In this document: positions 14,840 through 15,868 of the stretch, piece after piece
Layout of the letters: each line of letters starts with the position of its first letter
Position numbering within the stretch: the stretch's first letter is position 1
Origin: Alphaproteobacteria bacterium
GTDB taxonomy: Bacteria; Pseudomonadota; Alphaproteobacteria; Micropepsales; Micropepsaceae
NCBI GenBank assembly: GCA_015654715.1
Contig: JAATGK010000461.1
Span: 1-15,868, forward strand
Reading direction: 5' to 3'
Length of the DNA: 15,868 bases
The notes under the pieces: generated by a model
Told to the model about the DNA's origin: nothing
Database searches by the model: none
The model's input: the letters and a program-made list of their open reading frames with translations, nothing else
Made by a program: the position numbers and the translations under genes

Positions 14840-15868
14840 TTATTGCGCCTCGGAGCCCTGCACGTTGTCGATGTTCTTGCGGTTGTAGGTCACCTTCTGC
14901 TCGGCGCGCTGCTCGGCGATGTAAGATTCTTCCAGCGTGGTGCCGACCTGCGCCGCGACCTGACGCAAGATGGCCTGATATTGCGGGCTCTTCGGGTTGA
15001 TCTGCGGATGCTTGATGCCGGTGATGCGGGCGATGACATAGCCGCCGCCCTTGGTCCTGGGGCCGAAGGCCGCTTGGCCGGGACCGGCTTGGAACAGCGC
15101 CTGTACCAGTGGTGTCGAGAAGGTGTCGTCGGTGAAGCCGTGCTGGATGCCGGGGCTCGTCTGGATCGTGGCGCCGATGGCTTTGGCCGCGCCATCGAGC
15201 GAGCCTTCTTTATTCACCTGCGCCGACAGATCCTGCGCCTTCTGCTTCAAGAGCACGATGCGTTGCTGCGCCGTCCACGCCGCCAGCGCTTTTTCGCGCA
15301 CCTGATCGAGCGGTCTCAGCTTCGGCGGAATGGCGCCGCTGACCGATATGACATAATAGACGTTCGCCTTGGTCGGCTGCGGATCGCCCACTTCGCCCGC
15401 TTCGGTGTGGAAGACGAAGCTGCGGAATTCCGGATCGTCCGGCGCGGCGGTCTTTTTGCCGTCGGGGCCGAGACCGTCGGCGTCCATCGCGGCGACGCGG
15501 CCGGTATGCATGCCAACCTGCTTGGCGGCTTCGACAACATCGGCACCCTTGCTCGACTCGTCGGTATAGGCGTTGGAGATGTCGGTCAGTTTGGCGACGG
15601 CCAGATCGGCGGCGATCTTGCCGCGGATTTCCTCTTTCGCGGCATCGATCGTGCGATTGATGCCCGCCGTGATGGCCGTCACCTTGATCAGCGCCCATTT
15701 GCCGGCGGCGGTCTTCTCAGGCGGCGCGACGCCGTCCTTGGGCAGCGCGAACACGGCTTTGGCGGCACTAGCGTCGAGATCTTCGGCGGTGATCGCCACT
15801 TGCGGCGTCGGCTTTTCGCCCTTCTCGTTGGCGAGGTCGTCGAACTTGGTGCCTTTGCTGGCCTTGTC
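14840..15868 (-). CDS. ppiD: Peptidyl-prolyl isomerase D (PpiD/SurA-like chaperone), C-terminal part
   Basis: The frame is open from the right edge of the window, so the N-terminus is missing; 342 residues are visible. PpiD is an inner-membrane-anchored periplasmic foldase that helps newly exported proteins fold. The visible part opens inside a parvulin domain: Lys-Phe-Asp-Asp-Leu-Ala near residue 8, then Ala-Val-Phe-Ala-Leu-Pro and Gly-Lys-Trp-Ala-Leu-Ile-Lys-Val at 56-63, the usual closing strand. The rest is the helical and beta-rich C-terminal region typical of PpiD, including Tyr-Tyr-Val-Ile-Ser-Val and Arg-Pro-Leu-Asp-Gln-Val-Arg-Glu-Lys-Ala. An internal GTG at 15799 is not the true start, since the reading frame and domain continue upstream of it. 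The gene leads directly into trpE, a gene order I associate with alphaproteobacteria. Confidence 0.85.
   Translation of the reverse strand, partial: DKASKGTKFDDLANEKGEKPTPQVAITAEDLDASAAKAVFALPKDGVAPPEKTAAGKWALIKVTAITAGINRTIDAAKEEIRGKIAADLAVAKLTDISNAYTDESSKGADVVEAAKQVGMHTGRVAAMDADGLGPDGKKTAAPDDPEFRSFVFHTEAGEVGDPQPTKANVYYVISVSGAIPPKLRPLDQVREKALAAWTAQQRIVLLKQKAQDLSAQVNKEGSLDGAAKAIGATIQTSPGIQHGFTDDTFSTPLVQALFQAGPGQAAFGPRTKGGGYVIARITGIKHPQINPKSPQYQAILRQVAAQVGTTLEESYIAEQRAEQKVTYNRKNIDNVQGSEAQ

Noticed and set aside
13047..14888. Plus-strand open frame of 613 codons opposite trpE
   Set aside because: It is antisense to trpE, crosses the inverted repeats, and has no protein-like domains.

Overview
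The window is GC-rich bacterial chromosome, most likely from an alphaproteobacterium. This rests on family recognition, not on a search. The pointers are an Irr-type Fur regulator, a ppiD-trpE gene pair, a TonB-dependent receptor, and GC-rich palindromic repeats of the kind scattered through alphaproteobacterial genomes. No rRNA, tRNA, CRISPR array, transposase or phage gene was seen, so this looks like ordinary core and accessory chromosome rather than an island.

Layout. Positions 1-114 hold the start of a leftward gene for a small membrane or secreted protein, cut by the window edge. A palindrome-rich spacer leads to a rightward Irr-like Fur regulator (459-878) and a GNAT acetyltransferase (953-1384). 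A leftward 14-helix drug-efflux permease (1368-2951) overlaps the GNAT gene tail to tail and diverges from a secreted cysteine-rich protein of unknown function (3162-3884). Next comes a purine block: AMP nucleosidase and phosphopentomutase, overlapping by 4 bases and running left, and purine nucleoside phosphorylase running right, with a REP-like palindrome between the two units. After a 440-base spacer lie a 944-residue TonB-dependent receptor, a strong terminator, a secreted zinc enzyme of the phospholipase C / S1-P1 nuclease superfamily, and a divergent polysaccharide deacetylase. A GC-rich inverted repeat pair separates these from a leftward ppiD-trpE unit, whose 5' end lies beyond the window.

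How the genes fit together. The clearest functional unit is purine salvage. The phosphorylase turns purine nucleosides into base plus (deoxy)ribose-1-phosphate, the mutase makes the 5-phosphate, and AMP nucleosidase makes ribose-5-phosphate and adenine directly from AMP. The neighbouring outer-membrane receptor and secreted phosphoesterase could feed this pathway from outside, but that is inference. The phosphoesterase also carries a motif that looks more like phospholipase C than nuclease.

Most of the window is recognisable and conventional. The points most worth a second look are the Irr-like regulator that lacks the His triad, the palindromes upstream of it, the uncharacterised cysteine-rich secreted protein, the mixed signature of the zinc enzyme, and the two kinds of palindromic repeat.
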